From Spirochaetota bacterium (GTDB lineage: Bacteria > Spirochaetota > UBA4802 > UBA5368), in NCBI GenBank assembly GCA_004297825.1, contig SCSX01000029.1:1-47827 (forward strand): a stretch of 47,827 bases of DNA, written 5' to 3'. The notes below the pieces were generated by a model. The model ran no database searches. It saw only the letters and a list, made by a program, of their open reading frames with translations, and was not told the DNA's origin. Below are positions 25,993 through 33,511 of the stretch, piece after piece. The position numbers and the translations under genes were made by a program. Position 1 is the first letter of the stretch. Every line of letters starts with the position of its first letter.

Positions 25993-27099
25993 ATGAAGCT
26001 CCTGGAACCGGGCTGGACGCCCCGCGCGAGGGACGCGCTCGAGCGGCTCATCGAAAAGGGCGCCGGGAAAAACCTTCCCGTGACCTTCGACTTCGACAAT
26101 ACGATCGCGTGCGGCGATATCGGCGAGGCGACCCTCGCGCTGCTCACTAAAAACGGTACCATCCGCAAAGACGAAATTCCTCCCGTGCTCGCGCCCGATT
26201 TTCTCGCGGCCGGCGGGAAAAAAATTTCCCTCCGCGAATCCGCCGATATCACCGTCTACTACGAGGAGCTCCTGGGTGCGACGGCGCAGGACGGGGACGA
26301 TCCCGCGCCCCTTTCCAGCGGGTATCTCTGGGCCGTGGAGATCATGCAGGGACTCACGGTGCTCGACGTGGTGCGCGCAACGGCCGCGGTCCACGCGATG
26401 AGCGAATCGATGGCCGAGAAGTATATCGAGGTGACCCCGGGCGTGTCGGCCTACCCGGTCCCCTTTATATTCCCCGAGATGATGGAGCTCCTCGCCGCGC
26501 TCCTGGACCGCGGGTACGACGCGTGGATCGTCTCGGCGAGCAACGCCTGGACAATCCGGTGGATGGCGCACAACGTGATCAATCCGGGGCTTGCGCGCCG
26601 CGACTGCGCGCGGCGGATCGAGCCCGACCGTGTGATTGGCGTCTCCACGCTCATGCGCGACCGGGAGGGGCGTCTCCGGAAGGACCGGCTCCTGGTGCGC
26701 GGGGACCGGCGCTACGCCGCGATGGAGGAGGAGCGCCTGGCAGGCCTCGCCATCACGTCGAAGGCCTGCCTGCCGGCGTCGATATACTCGGGGAAGGTGA
26801 CGAACATAATGGACGTCATCGGGGCGCGGCCCTACCTCGCCGCGGGGGACAGCCCGGGCGATCTCCCCATGCTCGCGTACGCGGAGAACCGCCTGTGGCT
26901 CGCGCGTCTCGAGAAGCCCGAGTACCAGCGCGAGCTTGCCGCGACAGCGGCGCGATCGGGCGGGCCGTGGATGGTTCAACCGGTATTGTGCAAGAAGGCG
27001 CCGGGCTTCGTAAGGGATGCGGGTATGTTGAATACCATATTCGGCGGCAACCCGGAGAAAATCGCCGGGTCGCTGGAGGCAATCAGGAAATTCATGTAA
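25993..27099 (+). CDS. HAD-superfamily phosphatase (phosphoserine-phosphatase-like)
   Basis: 368 residues from ATG 25993, one base after the transporter stop, so the two are translationally coupled; the longer frame would lie inside the transporter. HAD motifs: I = FDFDNTIA (Asp33, Asp35), II = VSAS, III = the Lys of SGKVTNI, IV = AGDSPGDLPML. The large helical cap between motifs I and II is of the phosphoserine/phosphocholine phosphatase sort. It should hydrolyse a phosphomonoester in the cytoplasm. Given the OPA-type partner, the substrate is probably an imported organophosphate. The 3' end overlaps the convergent GNAT gene by 8 bases. Confidence 0.9.
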   Translation: MKLLEPGWTPRARDALERLIEKGAGKNLPVTFDFDNTIACGDIGEATLALLTKNGTIRKDEIPPVLAPDFLAAGGKKISLRESADITVYYEELLGATAQDGDDPAPLSSGYLWAVEIMQGLTVLDVVRATAAVHAMSESMAEKYIEVTPGVSAYPVPFIFPEMMELLAALLDRGYDAWIVSASNAWTIRWMAHNVINPGLARRDCARRIEPDRVIGVSTLMRDREGRLRKDRLLVRGDRRYAAMEEERLAGLAITSKACLPASIYSGKVTNIMDVIGARPYLAAGDSPGDLPMLAYAENRLWLARLEKPEYQRELAATAARSGGPWMVQPVLCKKAPGFVRDAGMLNTIFGGNPEKIAGSLEAIRKFM

Positions 27100-27589
27100 C
27101 GGCGCGGGGCGCAACCTCGAGCGTCAGCGCCGCTTCTTCCTGTTCCGCGAATCCCGCCTTACGATAGAGCGGTTCCCCCATCTTCGTCGCGTTAAGAAAG
27201 AGCCTGTCGATCCCCCGCGCCACCGCTGTGTCGATTGTGAACCTGAGCAGGGAGGCGCCCGCGCCGGCGCGCCTGGATTCGGGGACCGTGTAGAAATTCA
27301 ACACATGGCCGATTTTACGGCCGGCGCTGGAATTCAGGGGCGGAAGGTCGTACAGGAGGAGCCCCGCACAGCACACGATTTTTTCATCGATTAACCCGAG
27401 GATCCCGATATAGGAGCCGGCCCGGAGATGCCGTGCAAAATATTCCGTGGTTGCGCGGCGGAATTCCAGGGGCGGTTCAGGGTCTTCAAGCCGCTTCAGT
27501 TCACGCACGAACCGCCATCGCAGATCGACAAGCGTTTCCAGCGCGGATTCGTCCACAGTTTTGAAAATGATGTGCGCACTATCCGTCAT
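27092..27589 (-). CDS. GNAT family N-acetyltransferase
   Basis: 165 residues from ATG 27589, chosen for AGGAAAG seven bases upstream. The acetyl-CoA site is seen as VPESRRAGAGASLLRFTIDTA (the R/Q-x-x-G-x-G/A loop), preceded by strand HVLNFYTV and followed by FLNATKMGEPLYRKAGF. It acetylates an unknown amine in the cytoplasm. It stands apart from the barrel gene upstream by 141 bases and overlaps the phosphatase end on the other strand. Confidence 0.88.
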   Translation of the reverse strand: MTDSAHIIFKTVDESALETLVDLRWRFVRELKRLEDPEPPLEFRRATTEYFARHLRAGSYIGILGLIDEKIVCCAGLLLYDLPPLNSSAGRKIGHVLNFYTVPESRRAGAGASLLRFTIDTAVARGIDRLFLNATKMGEPLYRKAGFAEQEEAALTLEVAPRAVT

Positions 27590-27730
27590 AAGATTTCTTT
27601 CCTGCACAAGCGCCACGACCCGCATGGAACGGGAAGGAGACCCGCTGAATCCCGCAAACGCGAATCGGCGCCCGAAATCTTTTCGGCCGTGAACCCGGCT
27701 CTGCGATCAGAAGTGCCGGGAGAGGCGCGC

Positions 27731-28414
27731 CTAAAGCGTGAACGAGTACACGGCCGACAGCGTCACGCCGTAGAAGGTGTGGGTGAGCCGGGCGGAACCC
27801 GAAGACTCCTGGGGCCTCGTCACGAACCGCTGCGCGCGTACTCCAAGTGCAATCACGGTCGAGGAAATATTATACGCAAGCGACACGCCGCCGTTCGCCC
27901 CCGGCTCGGTGTAATCGTAGTCGCCTCCTTGGTCATCGTGATGTCCCCAGATGTAGAGCCCCGAGACGTTACCCAGAAGGAACAGGTTGTCGGCCAGGGG
28001 CGCCGTGAAGCTCAATCCGAGCCCGGGCCCGTAGCCCGCGTGTTCGCCTTCGGAAAAATCGTATCCCATATACTTGAAGCCCAGGAACAGGCTCACGTAG
28101 CGGGCAATGGAATAGTTAAGCGTGGTATCCGAATCGTAGCGGGTTATTTTTCCGGGACCGTTGCCCTTATCGGACTGGTCGAATTTGCCGTAGAGGAACA
28201 CGCCCGAAAGGCTCCACTCTCGGGAAAAACCCAGGCTGATGACCGGACCATAGAGCGGCGCCGCGTCGAAGTTGGTGTTTCCCTCCGAGGACTCGAAACG
28301 CCAGTCCGCGTACCATCCCGTCGCGCCGATACCGATATTCAGGGCCATCGAGGGCGAGGACATCCCGATAATGACCGCGAATCCCATGATGAGAAGAAGC
28401 GGTAATTTTTTCAC
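27731..28414 (-). CDS. Outer-membrane beta-barrel protein (small porin-like)
   Basis: 227 residues from GTG 28414, which has AGGAGG six bases upstream and yields a clean signal peptide (KKLPLLLIMGFAVIIGMSSPSMA). The mature chain alternates aromatic and polar residues in barrel style (YADWRFESS, LSGVFLYGKF, YVSLFLGFKYMGYDF, FYGVTLSAVYSFTL) and ends in a C-terminal aromatic/Leu residue as barrels often do. It should sit in the outer membrane; the specific family and any substrate are unknown. Confidence 0.82.
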   Translation of the reverse strand: MKKLPLLLIMGFAVIIGMSSPSMALNIGIGATGWYADWRFESSEGNTNFDAAPLYGPVISLGFSREWSLSGVFLYGKFDQSDKGNGPGKITRYDSDTTLNYSIARYVSLFLGFKYMGYDFSEGEHAGYGPGLGLSFTAPLADNLFLLGNVSGLYIWGHHDDQGGDYDYTEPGANGGVSLAYNISSTVIALGVRAQRFVTRPQESSGSARLTHTFYGVTLSAVYSFTL

Positions 28415-28588
28415 TGTATTCCTCCTGTCCACGGTCCTCCTCCAAGGGTGACCGGAACTAAATAAGTCCATCCCAATGCGATTTGCAACTATGCACTACC
28501 GCAGCAGGTTGCGCTTGTCAATGACAAACCATAATGACGGCCAGGATGCATGTGCAGTATATGCCGGCCGGGGAAACCCGGGGAAGTC

Positions 28589-29347
28589 CTACAGCGTGAG
28601 GACCTCCGGTCCGTGCTCGGTCACCGCGATGGTATGCTCGAACTGCGCCGAAAGCATGCCGTCGCCGGTCACGACCGTCCACCCGTCATCGCAGGTCTCA
28701 ACCTCGTAGGTGCCCTGGTTGATCATGGGTTCCACCGCGAGCACCATGCCCGATTCCAGGAACCTGCCAGTGTTACGTTTTCCGTAGTGCGGGACATTGG
28801 GCTGCTCGTGCACGGCAAAGCCCACGCCGTGGCCCGTGAAGTCGCGCACCACGGTGAAGCCGTTCGCATGGGCGTGTTCCTGAATGGTCGCGCCGATATC
28901 CCCCAGGCGCCGTCCGGGGTACAGGACCTCGATCCCCTTCGCTAGGCACTCATGGGCCGTCTTCACGAGTTTTCGCGCGGGCGCCGATATTTTCCCCACC
29001 GGGAAGGTATCGCACCGGTCCGAAAAATACCCGTTCCTGACGACGCCTATATCCACCTTCACGATGTCGCCCTTGCGCATGATCTTTTTTTTGGAGGGAA
29101 GCCCGTGCACGACCTCGTCGTTCACCGATATGCAGCTTGCATATGAATAATTCTTAACGGTCTGGAAGGAGGGCCGCGCCTTGCGCTTGATGATCGCGTC
29201 CTCGATGATACGGTCGAGTTCCCACGTGGAGAGGGAATCCAGGGCGAGGATGGAAATCTGGGTGAACACCTGGGCGAGTATGGCGCCGGATTCGCGTATG
29301 CGCATGACATCGTCGCGGGTTTTAAGCCTCATCTGTTTCATGCACAC
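28589..29347 (-). CDS. map: Methionine aminopeptidase, type I
   Basis: 252 residues. All five metal ligands are present in order: Asp of VKVDIG, Asp of DRCDTFP, His of FTGHGVG, Glu of AVEPMIN and Glu of SAQFEHT, plus the substrate His of VHEQPNVPHYG. It removes N-terminal Met from new proteins in the cytoplasm. The start may be the first ATG or one of two in-frame ATGs within the next six codons (MCMKQMRLKT). It lies 26 bases after the recA stop on the same strand, so a recA-map transcript is likely; that gene order is not the common recA-recX arrangement. Confidence 0.95.
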   Translation of the reverse strand: MCMKQMRLKTRDDVMRIRESGAILAQVFTQISILALDSLSTWELDRIIEDAIIKRKARPSFQTVKNYSYASCISVNDEVVHGLPSKKKIMRKGDIVKVDIGVVRNGYFSDRCDTFPVGKISAPARKLVKTAHECLAKGIEVLYPGRRLGDIGATIQEHAHANGFTVVRDFTGHGVGFAVHEQPNVPHYGKRNTGRFLESGMVLAVEPMINQGTYEVETCDDGWTVVTGDGMLSAQFEHTIAVTEHGPEVLTL

Positions 29348-29373
29348 ACGCCGGCCGGGATAACGCGCCCCGG

Positions 29374-30420
29374 TTACTTGGCCGCCGCGGCCGGTGCGGT
29401 TTCGTCGTTTTCTACGATAAGCCCCGCGGCGATCTTGATCTTGCGTTCGATGTCGCCAGAGATGTCGGGATGGTCTTTCAAAAACTGTTTCGCGTTCTCG
29501 CGTCCCTGGCCGATGCGCTCCTCGCCGTACGAGTACCAGGTGCCCGCCTTCTTGACGATACCCAGGCTCGTGCCCATATCGATCATGCCGCCCTCGCGCG
29601 AGATGCCGGAATCGTACATGACGTCGAACTCGGCCTGGCGGAAGGGGGGCGACACCTTGTTCTTGACGACCTTCACGCGCACCCGGTTGCCCACGGCCTC
29701 CTCGCCGTTCTTGAGCGTTTCGATGCGCCGGATGTCGAGCCGGATGGACGCATAGAACTTGAGCGCGTTTCCGCCTGTGGTCGTCTCGGGGCTCCCGAAC
29801 ATGACGCCTATCTTGTGGCGGATCTGGTTGATGAACACCACCGAGGTCTTCGACTTCGCGATCACGCCGGTGAGCTTCCTGAGCGCCTGGCTCATGAGGC
29901 GCGCCTGCAGGCCCATGTGGGAATCGCCCATCTCGCCCTCGATCTCGGCCTTGGGAACGAGCGCGGCCACCGAGTCGATGACCACGATGTCCACCGCCCC
30001 CGAGCGCACGAGCGCCTCGGTGATCTCGAGCGCCTCCTCGCCGGTGTCGGGCTGGGATACCAGGAGCTCGTCCGTGTTGACGCCGAGCTTTTTCGAATAG
30101 CCGGGATCCAGGGCGTGTTCCGCGTCCACGAAGGCCGCGACGCCGCCCAGCTTCTGGGCCTGGGCGACCACGTGGAGCATGAGCGTGGTCTTGCCGGAGC
30201 TTTCCGGGCCGAATATCTCGGTGATGCGCCCGCGCGGTATGCCGCCTATGCCGAGCGCGATATCGAGCTCAAGCGCCCCCGTGGAGATGGACTCCACCTT
30301 GATCTTCGCGGAATCGTCGCCGAGCCGCATGATGGCTCCCTTGCCGAACTGCTTCTCGATCTGCAGAATCGCCGATTCGAGCGCCTGTGATTTCTGGTTA
30401 AGTTCCTTCTGGTCCGCCAT
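29374..30420 (-). CDS. recA: Recombinase RecA
   Basis: 348 residues from ATG 30420 ([12 protein letters not shown]), chosen because it aligns with family N-termini and has AAGGAG six bases upstream. ATG 30453, with GAAGGAG seven bases upstream, would add 11 residues and cannot be excluded. Walker [10 protein letters not shown], Walker B with [14 protein letters not shown], the L1/L2 loops ([30 protein letters not shown]) and the C-terminal acidic/Ala tail are as in canonical RecA. It forms filaments on single-stranded DNA for recombination and SOS induction. An imperfect palindrome upstream may be an SOS operator. Confidence 0.97.
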   Translation of the reverse strand: MADQKELNQKSQALESAILQIEKQFGKGAIMRLGDDSAKIKVESISTGALELDIALGIGGIPRGRITEIFGPESSGKTTLMLHVVAQAQKLGGVAAFVDAEHALDPGYSKKLGVNTDELLVSQPDTGEEALEITEALVRSGAVDIVVIDSVAALVPKAEIEGEMGDSHMGLQARLMSQALRKLTGVIAKSKTSVVFINQIRHKIGVMFGSPETTTGGNALKFYASIRLDIRRIETLKNGEEAVGNRVRVKVVKNKVSPPFRQAEFDVMYDSGISREGGMIDMGTSLGIVKKAGTWYSYGEERIGQGRENAKQFLKDHPDISGDIERKIKIAAGLIVENDETAPAAAAK

Positions 30421-30453
30421 CTCCCTCTCCTTGACCGGTGCTGCGCTGCTCAT

Positions 30454-30755
30454 GGGGCATCTCCTTCACTGCCTTGGTTTATCGTGATATATATAGTACG
30501 ATTTATTGCAAGAAAATATAAACGACATAATCGAAAAAACCTTTATGTGCGCATCCTTCATCCAATGTATCGGACTGTCAAGCGAAATACTATACAAAAA
30601 TATGGCATACGGGCGAATGTGTTAAAAAATTGGGGGCCGATGCGCTTGCCCGACGCGCGGGGAAGCGTATGGGCACTTTTATTGCCTGGAAAACGTTCAT
30701 ATTTTTCATTCTCCATTCGTATCCACTTTGGGCGCTCTTGTCCCGGAGGATACAA
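30454..30755. other. 302-base divergent region between recA and family copy B
   Basis: AT-rich near recA, with the palindrome listed separately. Near copy B it holds a leader segment (30716-30737) that is 19 of 22 identical to the leader of copy D, and the ribosome site GGAGGATACAA. No gene seen. Confidence 0.45.
30481..30502 (-). promoter_or_regulatory. Imperfect palindrome upstream of recA (candidate SOS operator)
   Basis: Arms ATCGT and ACGAT flank a self-complementary TATATATA core, 18 of 22 positions symmetrical, 28 bases upstream of the outer recA ATG. It resembles neither the Escherichia nor Bacillus LexA box, so a lineage-specific LexA site is only a hypothesis. Confidence 0.35.
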
Positions 30756-31235
30756 ATGCTTCGCACATCCATCAATATGAGTTATGCTGTCTTCGAGAAG
30801 ATCGCTCTTGCCGCAGCCAGGCGCGGAATATGCCGCAGGGAGCTCGTCATCATGCTCCTCAGGCGTGTTTTACGCGATATCGACCGGTTTCAGGGAGGAT
30901 TCACCCTGGTGAGGTATCAGCCCCGCGATCCCCTAAAGCAATGGAAGCATTTTCCGATCTGCTTCAGGAAGAACGAAAACGAGTTCTCCCAGGACTTCCG
31001 TAAGCTGAGCAGGTTCTCACTCTCGTATCTGGTAGCCATCGCGACCAGGCGCTACCTGGACGAGTTGCTGCGCGAACGGGATGCCATGTGTAACTATTCA
31101 CAATTTCCACAGTATGCCATCGGCCGGAGGACCATAAAGCACGTTACCTGCTGGGAATTCTACTGGGGGAACACCGAAAACCTCCCGAAAAGGGCCTCCC
31201 CAGCACGAATACTCCGCCGAACCACTGCACAATAG
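30756..31235 (+). CDS. Small repeated-family protein, copy B (tandem ribbon-helix-helix-like)
   Basis: 159 residues from ATG 30756, preceded by GGAGGATACAA. Residues 2-41 read as a ribbon-helix-helix unit (strand RTSINMS, helix AVFEKIALAAARRG, turn and helix CRRELVIMLLRRVL). A linker with GGFTLVRYQP (47-56) follows, then a second similar unit at about 64-105 (strand HFPICFR, helix ENEFSQDFRKLSRF, helix SLSYLVAIATRRYLDELL). The C-terminus has CWEFYWG (132-138) and a basic tail. Copies A, C and D share these parts. The layout recalls Leptospira DUF1564 proteins, from memory and unverified. Function unknown; DNA binding is inferred. It lies between recA (divergent) and a PerR-like regulator gene. 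Confidence 0.8.
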   Translation: MLRTSINMSYAVFEKIALAAARRGICRRELVIMLLRRVLRDIDRFQGGFTLVRYQPRDPLKQWKHFPICFRKNENEFSQDFRKLSRFSLSYLVAIATRRYLDELLRERDAMCNYSQFPQYAIGRRTIKHVTCWEFYWGNTENLPKRASPARILRRTTAQ

Positions 31236-31374
31236 GCATTTCATCTGCATACGCGCGCCAGGCCTGGGGCGAGCCATGCCCATTCACCTTTGCTTGCCCT
31301 GGAAAATAATTCACACTCCTTCACGTAAAATAAACATTCCGGCATATTGAGATTGACTGGGCATAGTGAGTTGC

Positions 31375-31395
31375 TTATTTTAGGAACGGTTCCTA
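31375..31395 (+). promoter_or_regulatory. Fur/PerR-type 7-1-7 operator and -10 region
   Basis: TAGGAAC-G-GTTCCTA (31381-31395) is a perfect 7-1-7 inverted repeat, the geometry of Fur-family boxes. It directly follows TTATTT (31375-31380), a weak -10 that is 16 bases from TTGACT (31353-31358). Autoregulation by the downstream regulator is inferred. Confidence 0.65.
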
Positions 31396-31412
31396 TTATT
31401 TACGAGAAGCCA

Positions 31413-31811
31413 TTGAAAATACTCTCTTCGAAATACAAACGCAGCAAACAGCGGGAGCGGATACTCGAGCTGCTCCGGGGCACGCATACGCACCCGTCCG
31501 CGGACTGGATTTACGAGAAGCTGAAAAAGGAGTTCTCGAACCTGAGTATGGGCACCGTCTACCGGAACCTGACCGTGCTCATGGAACAGGGCCTTATCCG
31601 CAAGATCGATTTCGGCAGCACATTCGACCGCTTCGACGCCAATACCGCGAACCATTACCATTTTATCTGCGAATCGTGCGGAGAGATATCGGACGTTGAT
31701 ATGCCGTTTAACACAACGCTGAACGAGACAGCGAACCGCACGGGACAATTCAGCGTCCGCCACCACCGCATAGAATTTTACGGCACGTGCGGAAAATGCG
31801 GACGGGCATGA
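31413..31811 (+). CDS. Fur-family metalloregulator, PerR-like
   Basis: 132 residues from TTG 31413, with GAGAAG upstream. An ATG at 31347 would place the operator inside the coding region, so I reject it. The winged-helix part includes THPSADWIYEKL and SMGTVYRNLTVL. The metal-sensing region DRFDANTANHYHFICESCGE keeps the Asp and HxH positions used by PerR, and two CxxC pairs (CESC and CGKC) form the structural zinc site. PerR proteins sense peroxide through iron-catalysed His oxidation; discrimination from Fur or Zur by sequence alone is not certain. It binds DNA as a dimer. Confidence 0.88.
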   Translation: MKILSSKYKRSKQRERILELLRGTHTHPSADWIYEKLKKEFSNLSMGTVYRNLTVLMEQGLIRKIDFGSTFDRFDANTANHYHFICESCGEISDVDMPFNTTLNETANRTGQFSVRHHRIEFYGTCGKCGRA

Positions 31812-31863
31812 TAAATTTTCCGGACCGCCTGGTATCGGAACCCCTTTAACCGGCTCACCGGGT

Positions 31864-32014
31864 CATTACCCATATCACAAAAACTGTCTCAGGAGGCCCC
31901 CTAAATCCCCCGGAGGGGGACTTCAGTAATCGGCAGAATATGCATTTTCTACCATTGGCCGATGTAGTTGCCCCCCGCAGGGGGGTATGGGGGCGTTTTT
32001 ACTTGTGGGTAATG
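31864..32014. repeat. 151-base near-palindromic repeat element (MITE/REP-like)
   Basis: The ends CATTACCCA and TGGGTAATG are perfect inverted repeats. Inside, C-rich and G-rich blocks (CCCCCTAAATCCCCC on one side; CCCCCCGCAGGGGGG near the other) are arranged symmetrically around a near-palindromic centre AGAATATGCATTTTCT (31935-31950). The whole element can fold into one long imperfect hairpin. It has no coding capacity. It sits between the PerR-like gene and the ParE gene, as such elements often do beside toxin-antitoxin modules. Confidence 0.65.
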
Positions 32015-32050
32015 GGTAGCTTTTGCACCGGGATGTACTGGCGCGCGTAA

Positions 32051-32383
32051 TTATTCCCTGATCAGCCGGGCAAGCAGCAGGTCTTCGATATTTCTTTTTC
32101 CATCGATTACCGACATGACGTAGACCGTATCATGTTCGACGCGGTAGATGATCCTCCACGGGGCGGCGATGAGCTCGCGATATGTAATTATGTTATAGAA
32201 CTTAAGCTCGGGAACTATGCGCCCCCGATGCGGCAGGTTTATGAGGGTTGCGGATTTTGTCCTGATGCGCGTAAAAATTTCACGCGCCGTGTTCGGGGAA
32301 TCAAGGGATATATAATCGATAATGTCTTCAATATCCTGGTAGGCAGTTCGGGTCCAGAAAACTTTAAAAGAGTCGCCGGCCAT
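32051..32383 (-). CDS. ParE/RelE-family toxin
   Basis: 110 residues with the compact ParE/RelE pattern: FKVFWTRTAYQDIEDIIDYI, a middle helix with REIFTRIRTKSATLINLPHRGR, and the strands YRELIAAPWRIIYRVEHDTVYVMSVIDGKR. ParE toxins poison gyrase and RelE toxins cut mRNA at the ribosome; the PHRGR-PEL and WRIIY features lean to ParE. It starts 2 bases after the antitoxin stop, consistent with a coupled operon. Confidence 0.88.
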   Translation of the reverse strand: MAGDSFKVFWTRTAYQDIEDIIDYISLDSPNTAREIFTRIRTKSATLINLPHRGRIVPELKFYNIITYRELIAAPWRIIYRVEHDTVYVMSVIDGKRNIEDLLLARLIRE

Positions 32384-32385
32384 GG

Positions 32386-32658
32386 TTATCGCATGAATTT
32401 CTTCGCAATCCGGCCGAACGCCTCTTCCTGGGAGAGCAGGTTGTTGTCGATGACGTCCTTTTCCCCCTGCGAGACCATTTTAAGAATGCCGAGCGCTTTC
32501 TGCATATTTTCAAAGCTTTCGGGATCAAGAAGGACCGCCTTCGCCTCGCCGTTCTGGGTGACGAATACCGGCCTCCTCGTTTCATTTACCTGTTCGAGCA
32601 TGTCGGCAGCGTGCGCCTTGACGTAGGATATGGGACGAATGTCTTCTTTTATGTTCAT
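32386..32658 (-). CDS. Phd/YefM-type antitoxin paired with the ParE-like toxin
   Basis: 90 residues from ATG 32658, with GGGGAG five bases upstream. The N-terminus (IRPISYVKAHAADMLEQVNE, then RRPVFVTQNGEAKAVLLDPESFE) is the Phd/YefM DNA-binding fold; the tail (LLSQEEAFGRIAKKFMR) should contact the toxin. It is distinct from the antitoxin at 16370. A strong promoter with an inverted repeat over the -10 box lies just upstream. Confidence 0.88.
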   Translation of the reverse strand: MNIKEDIRPISYVKAHAADMLEQVNETRRPVFVTQNGEAKAVLLDPESFENMQKALGILKMVSQGEKDVIDNNLLSQEEAFGRIAKKFMR

Positions 32659-32681
32659 GGGAGCTCCCCGGGGAAAGTGAT

Positions 32682-32716
32682 CCTTATATAGTACCAAATA
32701 AGGTCTTACCTGTCAA
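32682..32716 (-). promoter_or_regulatory. Promoter/operator of the ParE-Phd-type module
   Basis: On the minus strand TTGACA (32716-32711), a 17-base spacer and TACTAT (32693-32688). Arms CCTTAT/ATAAGG (32682-32687 and 32698-32703) form an inverted repeat centred on the -10 box. This suits autorepression by the antitoxin. Confidence 0.65.
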
Positions 32717-32835
32717 GGGCAATAACTTATAAGGGACATCCGGATGAGCTTCTAGGGAGGTGTTCCGAAACTCGAAGGGTGAAGATCGCCTGTCGCCGGG
32801 CAGATGCGCCCCGGAGGGGCGCATCCGTTGTACTA

Positions 32836-33477
32836 CTATTTCCCGAACGGGTACTTCACGCCCAGGCGGAACAGGTAGCCGCCCATGTCTATCTCGATGC
32901 TCCCGCTCTTGAGCGCCCCCCCGCGGTACCCGACCTCGCCGATAAACTCTATCTTGGAGCCCTCGGGCTGGAAGCCCGCGCCCGCGAGGAACTGCCAGGT
33001 GAATCCGTAGAAGAACTTGTTGATCGACTCTGCATTGTAGTGTTTGCTCTCCGGGGCCGGCGTGGTGAAGTCGGGCTGTGAATAGGTAAGGAGCATGAAT
33101 GAATACCCCAGGCCGATGGTTGCGTACGGTGTTACATAGATATACTTTTTAAGTACGGGAAGCCTGAGTTGTGCGTCCGCCATCACGGGAATATCATAGG
33201 CGTTAGTGTCCGCTTTAACGTCCACGGTTGCCGCGCCAGAGGTTTTCGTTCCGATCTTCCGGCTCCAGTTTATCCAGTAAAAACCCGCGTCGAATCCCAG
33301 CGCGAAGTAGGGATCCAGCACCCAGTTGAACTGGCCCGACACATCCAGGCCGAACTTGTCGGGATCGGTGGCGTAGGCGGTGCCCAGCCTTCCCTGTATC
33401 TCGTTGGGAACCGCGAACGCACCCGCCGCCGTCGCGCAGATAATAATAATGATTGCACAGATTCTGATGATTTTCAT
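32836..33477 (-). CDS. Outer-membrane beta-barrel protein
   Basis: 213 residues from ATG 33477, with AAGGG eight bases upstream. A strong signal peptide (KIIRICAIIIIICATAAGAFA) is followed by alternating strands typical of small barrels (GLDVSGQFNWVLDPYFALGFDAGFYW is split between two strands; YVTPYATIGLGYSFMLLTY; GGYLFRLGVKYPF at the end). The closing YPFGK is a plausible barrel C-terminus. The specific family is unknown. It lies 34 bases downstream of the trypsin-like protease gene on the same strand, so the two may be co-transcribed and both act in the envelope. Confidence 0.85.
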   Translation of the reverse strand: MKIIRICAIIIIICATAAGAFAVPNEIQGRLGTAYATDPDKFGLDVSGQFNWVLDPYFALGFDAGFYWINWSRKIGTKTSGAATVDVKADTNAYDIPVMADAQLRLPVLKKYIYVTPYATIGLGYSFMLLTYSQPDFTTPAPESKHYNAESINKFFYGFTWQFLAGAGFQPEGSKIEFIGEVGYRGGALKSGSIEIDMGGYLFRLGVKYPFGK

Positions 33478-33511
33478 CGTGTCCACCCTTGACTGATATT
33501 TTATCGGCCGG

